64,000 nt of DNA, taken from assembly GCA_001695595.3 (NCBI GenBank), contig MBPM02000001.1, positions 744,001 to 808,000 of the forward strand, written 5' to 3'. The stretch is from Plasmopara viticola. Taxonomy: Eukaryota; Oomycota; Peronosporomycetes; Peronosporales; Peronosporaceae. The notes beneath the pieces were generated by a model. That model was given only the letters and a program-made list of their open reading frames with translations, did no database searches and was not told the DNA's origin. Shown in pieces: positions 34,944 to 45,685 of this stretch. Position 1 is the stretch's first letter. Each line of letters starts with the position of its first letter. A program made the translations under genes and the position numbers.

Positions 34944-35133
34944 CATATGACAAGAATTTGCACAGTGGCTTCAACACCAAACAATCGGGACCGTATTTGA
35001 TTTATTAGCTTCACGGTAACAAGCTGATCACTGCATGAAACTCCATATACACAAAATGGCTTAATACGCAGGTGAACCATGTTAAAGAGCCCAAAAGCGT
35101 TTTATTTCCAAATTTGGTCTAACTAGAAAATGG

Positions 35134-36250
35134 TCAGCAATTTTTTGAGACCGGGGCAAGCGAAGGAGATGCCACGTATGACGCGTAGTCACTTCGCCAA
35201 GCTTTGCGCACGTCAAAGAAAAGCTGCGGGTGATCAACAGATAACATGGGTTGGCACAAGCAAGTTTGTGTGTGGATGCTAAGCAAAATATTACCTGAGC
35301 ATTCAATAGGTTGATGATAATAATTCCACCGAAAGCAATTCCAAAATGAAGCTAAAGACACGATCCGATGGTAAAAAATGAATTCTGGGTGCAGGCAAAG
35401 TAAACTTTGAGCAGCTACAGCGTACCTGTTGGGCAAAAAGTTCTCTCGATTGATACGTTAAAATAGCGACGGCGATGTGAGGTATTAATCGAGCTACGAT
35501 AAACGTCACCCACTGCGCGCGCCAGACCCACCGCAGAAGAGAAGATTGCGATACCGTGTAATTGCTCATTGTCAGGAGTTTTCGAAAGTGCATGAAGGCT
35601 GAGTGTAGCTCGCATACTAGTGCTAGTGACAGCAGCGGTACACCCACGGTCTTGGTTAGGGCGGAAATATAGCAAAAGAGCACCACTACGTGATGCAAAA
35701 CGATGCTGGGGGACTTGACATACATTCCGTTGTGCACATAGTCCCACAAGTCATAGGCAAAGTAGCCTAAATGGGCAATGATACATAGAACACGTAAATG
35801 TCCGCAATGGAACTAATCCATTGGGCTGACAAGAGCAAAGCACAAGTACCAGTCGAGACTGAAGTGGTGAGATACTCTCCACTTGTGGCAAAATTGACGT
35901 AGTCACCATATAGCGAGTGCGACGAGAGCAGGGCAAATAGTGCGAGCAGTGCCGCTAGCATTGAGTGCAGCATTGACACTGATGTGTTGCTGAACAGTAG
36001 CCGGCCGAACTTTGACAGTGCTGCAAACGCATTCACCCTGGTCGATGCTAGCCAAAAACTAAACACCCGCGCCGTCGCAAAAGCCTAGCGCAATAGTACA
36101 GTAAAAAGAGCAACCAGTCACGCAGCTCGGTAACAGTACCAAAGAGGAGGTCACGACGATCCAGAGCCGCGGGTCCGAATACAGCTAGTAGCACGCGCCA
36201 AGGCAATAAAATTAGTATTGATTGCAGTCTTTGAAGATTGACACAGCGAC
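35134..36250 (-). CDS. TLC-domain multi-pass membrane protein (TMEM56/TLCD4-like)
   Basis: The readable part runs from about 36066 to the stop at 35134, with introns near 35850-35758, 35439-35361 and 35294-35231. The joins give, in order, FSFWLASTRVNAFAALSK; SVSMLHSMLAALLALF; TTSVSTGYFAYDLWDYVHNG; VLHHVVVLFCYI; LALVCELHSAFMHFRKLL; LHFGIAFGGIIIINLLNAQ. The VLHH pair, the GYFAYDLWD entry and the late CELHSAFMHFR are TLC-domain hallmarks. The family includes ceramide synthase and TRAM relatives; TMEM56-like members are membrane proteins of uncertain activity linked to lipid handling. The first exon is not settled: an upstream frame (about 36240-36140) encodes one more hydrophobic stretch but has no ATG. 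Confidence 0.75.
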
Positions 36251-36715
36251 TGCACCATGATGGTGCACATGCTAATCCACGTGACAACGAGCGCTTCGGT
36301 CAACATTTAATCTCAGATCTATTAATGCGACGTCGTGCGTTCTTTGGTGTTCATGCATCGCTTCTGTACTACAACGTTTTTATAACCAATCACTACACGT
36401 TAACGAAAGACGACGTGTTCGCTGTCTCACAGAGCTCGAGAACGGAGAGTAACAAGTTTGTATGTGTACAAGTCTATGACAATAAAAAATAAATCTTTGT
36501 AAAATGCTACAGGCTGGAGGCATCACCACGAAATCGAGGCTGCCGTCAATCCACTGACGCGGTTATATATTTGAAGGCTCCCTTTGCCTGCCAGCGATTG
36601 TGTCCAAGTCTTGTGTCGTTCAAGCCACTTCACTCTCAATTAAATGTGGGGTCATCTGATAAATTACAATGATGGTAGAGTCGGCTGATGACAACATGGC
36701 TTGTTGTCGACCCCT
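36251..36715. other. Spacer between TLC gene and CCCH gene
   Basis: Holds the 3' side of the zinc-finger gene and the 5' side of the TLC gene, possibly including its unfound first exon. A plus-strand open frame at 36238-36492 (84 codons) has no recognisable content. Confidence 0.4.
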
Positions 36716-37471
36716 CTAATCGTCTTCACGGCAAATGCGCTGAAAGATTGTCAACCGCGAGAACTTGGACGCCACGGACTCGGTGCTAATCGACGAGCGA
36801 GAAGACACCACGCTCAAATGTTCATCACTACAGCTGCTTGCGCTGCTGCTATTGAGCCCAAAGCAACCGAGGTCGCTACTTTGGAACGAATAGTCGAGGA
36901 ACGGGTCGCGACTCAAATACGAGTCGAACTCTGGCTTGGGGGGCGACAGAGTAGTCAACGGAGCCAAAGACATATGCTGGTTGAAGCCACCGAAGGGTAA
37001 CGACAGATCAATGGGCTCTAAAGCGTTGCCGTACGGGTTCACGAGTAAGTCCTTCGACTGTGTCTCCAGATCGTCCGACTCGCTAGCGGTACTGGATAGA
37101 TCACTATTGCGGTAATTCACAAATCGTTGGTCTTCGTCGCCCGGGTGACGCGTGTGGATGAAGCGGCAGCGCGATCCGTACATGCATCTCCCCGTAGACA
37201 TAAAGGCCTTGCAACGCGTAGTCTTGTACTTTGGGTGTCGCAGCACCCCACGCAGTTCGTCCTCTCCATGTGCAAACTGGCACTTGGACCCGTAGCGGCA
37301 GCTACCATTGTCGGTAAAGTGTTTACAGAGCTCAGTCTTGTATAGATTGTTGCGGGCAGTTTGCGGAAGGCGCCCGCAATCGACGATGTCGCCATTGGCC
37401 AACACGTGCATGCGATTGGGGTTGTTGCCGTAGCTTGAAGTCTCCACGGGCTCAGTGTCAGTCATTCGCAT
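36716..37471 (-). CDS. Tandem CCCH zinc-finger protein, TTP/ZFP36 type
   Basis: Single exon, 251 aa from the ATG at 37471; the open frame continues upstream, but only with a weaker non-ATG start. It has two C-x8-C-x5-C-x3-H fingers, at about residues 49-68 and 87-106. Each is preceded by the lead-in typical of tristetraprolin, YKTELC and YKTTRC. The linker between the fingers is 18 residues, the TTP spacing. The rest is serine-rich and low-complexity ([31 protein letters not shown]), which suggests phosphorylation control. Known role of the family: binding AU-rich 3' UTRs and promoting deadenylation and decay. It lies 5 kb from the DCP2 decapping gene, probably by chance. Confidence 0.9.
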   Translation of the reverse strand: MRMTDTEPVETSSYGNNPNRMHVLANGDIVDCGRLPQTARNNLYKTELCKHFTDNGSCRYGSKCQFAHGEDELRGVLRHPKYKTTRCKAFMSTGRCMYGSRCRFIHTRHPGDEDQRFVNYRNSDLSSTASESDDLETQSKDLLVNPYGNALEPIDLSLPFGGFNQHMSLAPLTTLSPPKPEFDSYLSRDPFLDYSFQSSDLGCFGLNSSSASSCSDEHLSVVSSRSSISTESVASKFSRLTIFQRICREDD

Positions 37472-39744
37472 CGTGTAGTGTATATTGTGTGAGGAATGAA
37501 GCCTATTTGGTTGTGCGTAAGATGGTCGAAAGCCAAGTTTCCTTAGCGATGCGAAGAGCAAATAGTGACTCGGTGTACGCGTTCAGAAAAGTGAGAGGTG
37601 GCCAGTATCGAGACACAGAGGGGGATGGCGCGCAATGAAAGGCCGGGAGGGCCAAGGCGAAATTGCGTTGTGACGTTGCTACCCAAGCACACGAAGCGGT
37701 CGGTCGATCGATCGATCGATTTGCGAGTGGACAGTGAGCGAATTTCTCACCCGAACTGAACCTTGAGGTAGAAGCGACCGTCGCCATCCGTGAATTGTAT
37801 CCGACGGACTACAAAAGAAGTGGCACCAACCCTGGCCCTTCTGCCTTATCCTTTGTGGCTTGTGGCCTCCTTACAAACAGCAAGATAGAAAAGTTTGGCA
37901 CAGAAGCTTAAGACTGACGACCTTATTCAGGTTGATGTTCTGGTGCTGTTCATGAAGAAATCGCGAGGGTTGGGCATCGTTCTTGCAGCCCTCGAAGACA
38001 TGTATTAGTGCAAATTACGCAACACTGCATGTAAAATTGTCAACGCTTTGATCTTCGATAGGCCATGGAATAGACTCTTTCCTACTATTACGATTTTCGA
38101 TAGGCGACAGCAGTGCGAGTCACAACGCGAGCGATGTGCAACTTGCGCTCTGTTTGTAGTGCACAGGGTTGAAACTCTTATTGCGCAAGCGCCCAGCATT
38201 GTTCACCATCTGGCAAGTCTCGCATTCGGCGATTCGATGCGTTAAACAAGCGTTGCTGAAGATTAGAAAAACACGTATCGTTATACAAAATCAGCACGTT
38301 GCCGAACACATTATGTGTGTACAGCACGAGGAAAGGGCTTGGAGCATCACCCGGGCACCAAAATCCACGTTTCATACGCTAAAGGGCTTGTCAATCTAAG
38401 TAGGACACGACTGCCGTGACATAAAATGCTGCCGTGAAAAGAGCAATGAAAGATGCATTGAAACAATATTTGTGGCCCAAGTATACAAATGAGCAGAGAT
38501 TAAATATACACGTAGGACGCTTAGGAAGAAGGATTTTTGGTCAAGACCTCAGCGATTTGAGGTTGAATGCGTGCGAGCACAGAAAAGGGGGCTTTCAAAG
38601 CGTCAGGATGCTCGTAGCATTGTGACCTGACGGTTACAAAAGCCAAGAATTACAAATATTATGAGATGACGTATCAAGTAGTGCAACAAGCAATAATCAA
38701 CCATCTCAAGCCAGAAATAGGACCACCACCATCCTTCGGAGATCGCGGTCCCAACATAAACGGTGAAGGAATCCTGCGCACTGTTGTGAGTACGGCTGTG
38801 AGGAATGAGATGGGAATTGTGACTGGCACAAGTGTGCAGTCACTAATGGCAAGGCAAAATTTGAAAAATTGCGTGCTTTTACAGTGATTTTTACTTTGTC
38901 TGAAGAAGCTACTTAATTGTACTGAGGCGTCAAGTGCTAAGAAGTACGACTTATATATATATATATGTATTTTCCCCAAGTCCACTAGCTTAAGCAACTT
39001 AGTCGCACGAGCATGAGCATGAGGAAGCTCACACGACAAATTGCCTCAAATCGTCGTCAAAGCTGTGCCTCCATATAGTTGCCCATCTTCACAAAAGAAA
39101 ACCATCTCTATCTTAAGCATAAAGTTTCACATTTAAAAGTGCTTGAGACTTTAGTTGCGTGTAAAACAGCATTAAAGAATTTTAAGCAAATACACATCAC
39201 ATTTCCCGACATGATTTCAATGTCATAAGCTTTCTACATCATATCCGTGATACAGCCAAACGTGAGACGTTGACTTTTGTCGAGGATGATTTGAAAACAT
39301 CAAAGCTCTGCAGCGTCTGTAGACTTCGTCGATCGCAACAGTCGAGTGTGCATCGAGTTCAAGGCCAATTGCATTGCATGCTAAGACCACTAAATCGTAC
39401 GATCGGGCTAACTTAATAATTCGAGCATCTTTGCAAACCGGCCTTGCACACGTGCGACCGAAGCAAAATCGACATTTCGCGCGCGCAACGCCAGTGCAAG
39501 ATTTGCTTGCGTCGTGACAACCAAATTGCAATGGCACAATTTGAGTTACGCCCGGTGCAGACAATAAAGTTACGTGTACTGTTCTGTCTTTGAATCGAAA
39601 TGATCAAGCATCTTTTCAATGCAATCAGCGTTGATGAAATCAAAGACAAGACAAGTAGCAAGTGGTGTAAAACCTGTGCTGAGCTATAAATCAGATATAC
39701 GCAGATACTGTTGTACCGTTTCATTACCCACAAAGTTCCACAAC
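37472..39744. other. Spacer, no convincing gene
   Basis: The first 300 bases are the promoter/5' UTR side of the CCCH gene and contain a GATC-type run (GGTCGATCGATCGATCGAT) near 37700. After that come only short open frames (38434-38625, 38666-38887, 39223-39564) without domains, and a TA dinucleotide run at about 38951-38965. Confidence 0.45.
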
Positions 39745-41810
39745 TCACGGATCAACCGCAGACTTTTCGATAAGGTCCCAATAATGCACGACATTCTTGG
39801 CTTCCATTACTTTGCGCGCTGTGGCCAAAGTTCGGCATTCCTGGAAACGAAAATTGTTAAAGGCCTTGCGAGCCACGACACCCTGCCAAACTAGCAAACA
39901 GCCGTTACTTGACTTGGCCACATCTTCGTCCTCGCTGCATGACCCTTGCTCGGCTTCGTGCGCCCCATTCCAGTCAATACGCCGCATCATGAGCTTCGTG
40001 TACTGCTTAATGGCCTTCTTTCCTCCTTCCACCACGACCATATTAATGTTGCTGTCTTTACAGATCAAGACACCACCAGTAAGATGATATTGCTGCGCAT
40101 TCACATCAACCTTAAATCGATATTGTGGATTTGAAAAATCGGAAACCCTTTGAAATAAAACAATGTGTGCCGAGTCAGACGACCTGTCGTTGAAAAGTCA
40201 GCATGTAAAAAACGTACTTAAAAAGTGCCACATGTGTGTCCCCGGCAGCATCCTCCTTAATTTTTCGGAGCTTCTTTTCACGGCGCTCTTCAGGCGTAAG
40301 CTTGCGCGCAAGGTTGCGCATTTCGTGATTCTTTTCACGTTGTGCGATCTGTTCACGCACCTTGCGCTCAATGGCTGACGGATCTGCCACTGCTTGCTCG
40401 GATAGCACGCGCATCATATTCGACAACTTCACTTTCGGCTCAGGGGGCGGTAACAAGCCTAATGCAATTTTGTCCTGTTTCTCCTTGTCACGATCGGCAC
40501 GGTTTTGTCGACGTATTTTTTTACGCTCCTGCAATGATTATGAAAAAGATAACGTCAGCAACAACTCTTGCCTCGCAGTTGACGCACACAACTCAACGTA
40601 CCACAGCAGTCAACATAAGTGGCACCGACACAGGTGTGTTGTCGTGTCTGACGATTAAATTGAGCCGCGCGGGATGTTCCACGACGTGAGCAGTACCACA
40701 ATACTTGAGCTTCATATCCGCATAGGAAATACAAATATCCGGATTTTCCTTACGACTTCTTGCCTTAATAAAGCCAAACTTATCCACAACCGCACGCTTG
40801 TCCTTGGGAAGATATTCCACATCCCACCATTCGACATCAGGAGTAAGTAGGTCAGGCTTTAGCGGAACCTCCACGCTCTCAAGTTCCATTCTGCTAGAGA
40901 CTTCATCGACTGAATTTGGTTCAGCTGATTCATCAATCGACACGATTGCCTCCTTTTGATATCCTCGTGGATTGCGGCCCGACGTGAAGCCAGCCATCAT
41001 CTTCTTCGCATCACGCGCACGGACTTGCTCTGCTTGCTTCACATAAGTACCTTGTGCAACAAAGTGAAAAGTATTGCGGGCACGGCTGCGAATTCAAATA
41101 TTATAGAATTAACATGTCAGCGTCACTCCATTTACATTCGCGCAACATGCCACGTACGTCTCTCTTTTCGTAACCTTAAGCCTCGGATCAACGGCTTCAA
41201 GCTTATCTTCGACGTCCACAGTGCGATGAAACAAGTAGGGATTTTTCTTCTTCTTGGCAACATCGCCGTCTCTTAGACCTCCTTGATTCGCCTTAAGCGT
41301 CGCTACGGGCGCGACCATTGGCTTCTCAGCAACTACGTTTCCTGCTGCATCAATCTCGCGTCCTTGCTCATCTAACAGCAAAGGTGCCGGCATGAATATG
41401 CCATTGGAAGCAGTATGGACATTTTGCATTGCAGAGGAGGCTGCAGCAACGCCTGCAGCTGCTCCAGGCTTTCGCAACAATTCCCGAATGTGACTCATTT
41501 GGCTCTGCACCGACTTGTAGATCTGGTCAGTCCTTCGGCGCTTCTCCTGCTCAAAACGACTCGTTTCCACAGAATCGAGCTGAGCCAAGGTGGCACTCGG
41601 TACAGGTGCTGGCATAGGAAATGCTGCAGGCCCAGGGATTGCGCGCGATATCTTTGCCGCTGCAGCCCGTGCTAAGGCCGCAGGATCCAGCGCGGATGAT
41701 GCAGCGGATCCGGCATGGGATTCTTTGGCAGTTGTAGCGGCTGACGCATCGGGACCATCGCTAAATCTATTCTTCCGCTTGCGTCGTGGCGCTTCATTCT
41801 GCGGCTGCAT
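39745..41810 (-). CDS. PRPF3: U4/U6 snRNP splicing factor PRP3
   Basis: Four exons (41810-41158, 41085-40602, 40528-40218, 40147-39745) give 616 aa. The N-terminus is alanine/proline-rich with a basic patch (RRKRKNRFSD). The PRP3 domain follows: NTFHFVAQGTYVKQAEQVRA, EWWDVEYLPKDK, HPARL and ERKKIRRQNRADRDKEK, then IALGLLPPPEPKVKLSNMM, the strongest family signature. The C-terminal DUF1115 part reads DFSNPQYRFKVDVNAQQYHL, TGGVLI, NMVVVEGGKKAIKQYTKLMM and RRIDW, as in other PRP3 proteins. Role: essential U4/U6 di-snRNP and tri-snRNP protein in pre-mRNA splicing. The start is the first ATG, MQPQNEAP; an upstream TTG extension is not needed. Confidence 0.93.
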
Positions 41811-42176
41811 TTGCTGCAAAATTGGCGTCAAGTACCGGTATCTGGTCCAGCTGATAAAAAGATGCAGGTAAACTACGAGAAAAGCCAGCAGGTCTTATCG
41901 TTACCGCCAAACCCATGTTCTTGTCGCTTCGACGGGGCCGTTCGTGACACATGTTTTTTGGGAGGACATTACTTGGCGCAAGAAGTTCTTGCAATCCTTT
42001 TACCCTTGTACTATATACCTGCCAAATCCTATGGAGAAAGGCTATCATAACAGCCAAAGATGTATTTTCAGCGTCGTAAAAACCTGCCTCGTGTTTATAT
42101 TCAAGTCCTACACGCCTCCCCCCCACAAAAAGAAAATAACCGTGCACGCCGAATTCCTCGAGTGACACGAGCGACT
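41811..42176. promoter_or_regulatory. Shared intergenic promoter region of PRP3 (-) and DCP2 (+)
   Basis: The two start codons face away from each other over 366 bp, so both promoters must lie here. I see no clear TATA box and assign no specific element. Confidence 0.5.
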
Positions 42177-43466
42177 ATGACGACAAGTAAGACGTTAGAG
42201 AAGAAGCCGAGTCCGGCCGAGGTGATGGACGAGTTACAGAGCCGATTTCTCGTCAATTTGCCTGCGTCGGAACTGGTGTCGAGTGAGCGCCTCTTTTTTC
42301 AGATTGAGCAGTGCTTTTGGTTCTACGAGGATTTCTATGCCGATCAGTATGCGCATTTGCAGCATGTCAAGCTCAATGATTTTGCACGAAAACTATTTGC
42401 ACACTGTCCGTTGCTGCGACCGCTCGCGCACCGTTGCGACGAATTGTTTCAGGACTTTAAAGCGTATCAGCGACAGGTGCCCGTCGTGGGCTGTATTTTG
42501 CTCAACGCGGCGCGGACGAAACTCGTGCTGGTGCGGAATTGGAAAGGCACGAGCTGGACGTTTCCACGTGGAAAAGTGAATGAAGGAGAGTCGGACATTG
42601 ACTGTGCGCGGCGCGAAGTGCTTGAAGAGTGTGGCTACGATGTGGAAGACAACCTTGCCCCACAGCACTTTTTGGAATTTGTGGCCAATGACCAGCGCAT
42701 GCGCATGTACATGTGCACGGACGTGCCTGAGGACTATGCGTTTGCACCACAGACGCGCAAAGAGATTAGCACGATCGAGTGGTTTGCATTTGATGCCTTG
42801 CCAAAAAAGACGTGGAGTGTCATGCCCTTTATGTCAAGGCTCAAGCGCTGGGTAAAAGCACAGAAGATGATGAAAAAGAAGGGCAGTAACGCTGTCGCTG
42901 GGAGTAGCACAGGCCGTGCAGCTTCCGTACCACGCAATCGTCCGCTGACATTGATTACGAATGGAAATGCGCAGCTGCATGCTGAGAGTGGCAAGAAGAA
43001 GAATCGTTTGAATGAGCGATCGATTTCAACGCCCCATAATGGCAGACCAGCTACTACTGGCTCCAAAAAGACGAGTCGCGGCCACTTTGGCACCGAATTG
43101 GATACCGCTACGTCGTACGATGGGTTGAATAACGAGACATTTGGCAACGCAAGGAAAGGCTTTAGTGTCGAAGAAATGTTTATTGTGAATGAGCGTTTGA
43201 CGGGTCAGAAATTTGAGTACGACGGTAATCCACACGATTTCGGCAAGCCAACAGCCCGGATCAAAACAACGCGGGTGGCAACGACGTTATTTAAGACAAA
43301 GGGCCCGATGCCGGTTCAGATTTTAGTACGACCGTCATCAGCTCCGCTGAACCGGGTGGTGGAGGAAACATGTCCATTGTCAAGTCCGCCACGTCAAGCA
43401 GCAGGCTCTACACCGTTTGGATCCTTTCAATTTGACGCTGTGGATATAATGGCTGTTGTGTCGTAA
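42177..43466 (+). CDS. DCP2: mRNA-decapping enzyme DCP2 (Nudix hydrolase)
   Basis: Single exon, 429 aa from the ATG at 42177. The N-terminal regulatory helical domain (residues about 21-90, FLVNLPASELVSSERLFFQIEQ and FWFYEDFY) binds DCP1 in known enzymes. The Nudix domain starts near residue 100 (VPVVGCILLN) and has a perfect box at residues 132-154: GKVNEGESDIDCARREV, then LEECGY, with the two catalytic glutamates. Box B (FALPKKTW-like, here FDALPKKTW) follows. The C-terminus is a long, basic, low-complexity tail with a late FGSFQFD motif, as in many DCP2 proteins. Role: removes the m7G cap and so starts 5'-3' mRNA decay. It is divergent from PRP3, with about 366 bp between the two starts. 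Confidence 0.95.
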   Translation: MTTSKTLEKKPSPAEVMDELQSRFLVNLPASELVSSERLFFQIEQCFWFYEDFYADQYAHLQHVKLNDFARKLFAHCPLLRPLAHRCDELFQDFKAYQRQVPVVGCILLNAARTKLVLVRNWKGTSWTFPRGKVNEGESDIDCARREVLEECGYDVEDNLAPQHFLEFVANDQRMRMYMCTDVPEDYAFAPQTRKEISTIEWFAFDALPKKTWSVMPFMSRLKRWVKAQKMMKKKGSNAVAGSSTGRAASVPRNRPLTLITNGNAQLHAESGKKKNRLNERSISTPHNGRPATTGSKKTSRGHFGTELDTATSYDGLNNETFGNARKGFSVEEMFIVNERLTGQKFEYDGNPHDFGKPTARIKTTRVATTLFKTKGPMPVQILVRPSSAPLNRVVEETCPLSSPPRQAAGSTPFGSFQFDAVDIMAVVS

Positions 43467-43681
43467 CTTGATGTGGCGTCGACAGCGAGATTATCGGAGT
43501 CAATACCGCTTCTCAAGGAGTGAAGAATTTGTACAATGGCATCGAGTTGTCTCTTTTGCTTCCATCTGGCAGGAGCGAGAGTATCACCTGATCTCTGCCT
43601 TTTCTTCTTTGGAAGAAGTGATCCTTCGATTGAGCTGTCATTCCATGTTTTGCATATTGTTTTTTAGTTTGTATTTTAGGG

Positions 43682-43741
43682 AAGCTGCAGGTTGACCCAG
43701 TGCTCGCGGAGATTTGAGAGAGCATACGGAAAACCTGCAGC
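43682..43741. repeat. 11-bp inverted repeat downstream of DCP2
   Basis: AGCTGCAGGTT near 43683-43693 and AACCTGCAGCT near 43731-43741 form a perfect 11-bp stem with a loop of about 37 nt. It could form a hairpin in the DCP2 3' region. Function unknown. Confidence 0.5.
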
Positions 43742-43744
43742 TAG

Positions 43745-43936
43745 GTGTTTTTAAACACCACCCACGTCGAAAAGAAAATCATGCGAGAAACGACAAAAGA
43801 GTTGTTTGATCACGACTTTACAATTGCTGGGGAATATATTTTGTGGCAGCGAATGAATGGAGAAGCAAAGGTTAGCCAAGACAGCAAACTAGAAGGTGAC
43901 GTGGATTTAACTGATATCAAAACTTCATCCGCTTGA
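43745..43936 (+). CDS. Hypothetical small ORF (63 codons or fewer)
   Basis: An open frame reads TTKELFDHDFTIAGEYILWQ then RMNGEAKVSQDS and ends DLTDIKTSSA. It has a coding-like composition, but no partner exon and no domain were found, and the first ATG is at 43781 (MRETTKE). It sits 315 bp after DCP2 on the same strand. It may be a separate tiny gene, an exon of an unrecognised gene, or chance. Confidence 0.25.
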   Translation: MFLNTTHVEKKIMRETTKELFDHDFTIAGEYILWQRMNGEAKVSQDSKLEGDVDLTDIKTSSA

Positions 43937-43988
43937 CCGTGCAGCCACCTGCACGTTGTACTAAAGAATTAAGTGCCAAATTGTTCAT

Positions 43989-45583
43989 TTATTCGCCAGG
44001 AGCAGTGGTGTACGAGATCCAGCACACGAGAACGAGCTGCAAGCATGATACTCTGTAGAAGGGCAAACAAGCGACTCCAGATAAGCACGATAGCAACGGG
44101 CATCGATTGAGAAAAAAATTACCCAAAAAGTAGATAGTTCCGGAAGAGGCGGTTTTCAGGAGTTGGCTCTGTTACGCTTCCCTTCATGCAATTGAGCTAT
44201 TCACGACATCTCGGTAGACTTAGGTTTAATTTGCAAAAGCTGAGTACAATCTAAGTGACTTACCGTGAAAAAAGACACTGCAATACCAGTGTACAGAAGT
44301 GACACGTAGTAGGCGATTGAGCCGAAAACTTGAAAGACGACAGCATTGATTACCAGTGAAATATATTTGTAGCCAGAAAAGGAAACCAAGTCAAGAAACG
44401 AGATCGAGCTATTGAGCACGTAAAGACAGGCTGCAAGCACGCCAATCTCGATCAACTGCATCACAAGGCAGTAGCTAGCATCCTTAGTGATCACATCAGG
44501 GCTAAATCTGCAGCGAAATGGTATCGTGAGGCCATTGTTTTCTAAAGTTTATATAGTTGCATCAAACTTTTCAACGTACTGATTCGACGTGCCCTTGGAG
44601 TATCCCACGATCAAAATGTAGGTAAGGAAACCCATGAGTGGAATGTAAAGATCTGGAGCATTGCTGTCACGAATAGGAGGGGCATATTGCATCTGAAAAA
44701 AAAGCAATAACACAGTGATGAGAAATGCCAAGCCGTTTCGTATCTACATGCCATAAACACACAGGCTTCGCCCCATCTTGATCGCTGTTGCCAATGCGAC
44801 GCCAATTCTTGTGTCGAAATGGAAGCAGCAAGATCTAAGAGTACAATCAACTCGCATGAATTTAAGCATATCATTCGCAATCAAAAGCACTACCTTGAGA
44901 CGACTCTTTACGTAAGTGTTGTTGACAGTAAAGTAATACTTCAAGCTCCCCCACACACCATACGCATTCGGGAGGTACATTTCGGACTGCTTTTGTAAAA
45001 AATCCTGTGCACTGTTCATAGCCAATCCTGCCATCGGGTTACTACGGCCACGAGGATATAAGCATCAGCATTAAATCCTTGATAAACTACCCTGACATCA
45101 GGCTTGGCAACCTCGAGAATTGATCGATAAAATCAGGCTGCGGAGGGCGGTGCATGTGCGTATGTGGATTGCTGTTCGGAGGAGTCTGGAGCGGAGCGTT
45201 CAGCGTATAATCCCCCAAGTTGTTCGGATGGCGGTGCTGGAAACCAGGCTGGTATTGCGGTTGAGCAGGCGGTCCCGCATTCATTCCTGGTTGATACAAC
45301 TATACAATGTTGGTGAGCTTTAAGCTTATTCGTTTGCCTTGTCTTTACCGACATCTTGAGCATAAGAAGGCCCGGCCTGCTGCTGATCCATTCCAAGAGT
45401 AGGAGCAGCACCAGGTTTCTGATAAAATTGGTGGGCGGGTCCGCGTTGTGGCATGCGCTGCTGACCCATAGATGATTGTGCTGGGAATTGCGGTGTCGCA
45501 TTGAAACCTGGCGCTCCGCTGTGCTGCATCGATCGCTGGTGGTCGTTGGGATTAGAGAATGGGCCGAGAGGTTGGAAGGACAT
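43989..45583 (-). CDS. YIF1: YIF1-like Golgi membrane protein
   Basis: Multi-exon gene starting at ATG 45583 (MSFQPLGPFSNPNDHQ) and ending at TAA 43989. The N-terminal third is a Pro/Gln/Gly/Met-rich cytosolic tail, as in YIF1. The conserved part reads NPMAGLAMNSAQDFLQKQSE and YLPNAYGVWGSLKYYFTVNN, then TYVKSRLKILLLPFRHKNWRR and NAPDLYIPLMGFLTYILIVG. Four to five membrane segments follow (VMQLIEIGVLAACLYVL, YKYISLVINAVVFQVFGS, YYVSLLYTGIAVSFF and, in the last exon, YLLFGVSCLQLVLVCW). Introns lie near 45353-45301, 45094-45041, 44894-44841, 44778-44694, 44578-44512, 44266-44200 and 44137-44063. Role: works with YIP1 and Rab GTPases in ER-Golgi COPII vesicle traffic. It is divergent from the second M96 gene. 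Confidence 0.88.
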
Positions 45584-45685
45584 GATGAGGAAGCGTCGAT
45601 CGTGGCAGAAGCAGAAAAAGGATGTGGTGCACACCACCCACCAAAATTCAGAAAATTTGATAATCGTACAAATAAAATTTGGCGA
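45584..45685. promoter_or_regulatory. 102-bp bidirectional promoter region, YIF1 (-) and M96-2 (+)
   Basis: The start codons of two divergent genes are only 102 bp apart, so their 5' UTRs and core promoters must be compressed into, or overlap across, this segment. No TATA box is visible. Confidence 0.5.

Noticed and set aside
37690..37720. GATC-rich run upstream of the CCCH gene as a regulatory element
   Set aside because: A simple tetranucleotide repeat of about four units; no evidence beyond composition.
43026..43235. Minus-strand frame inside DCP2 as an antisense gene
   Set aside because: Fully explained by DCP2 on the other strand.
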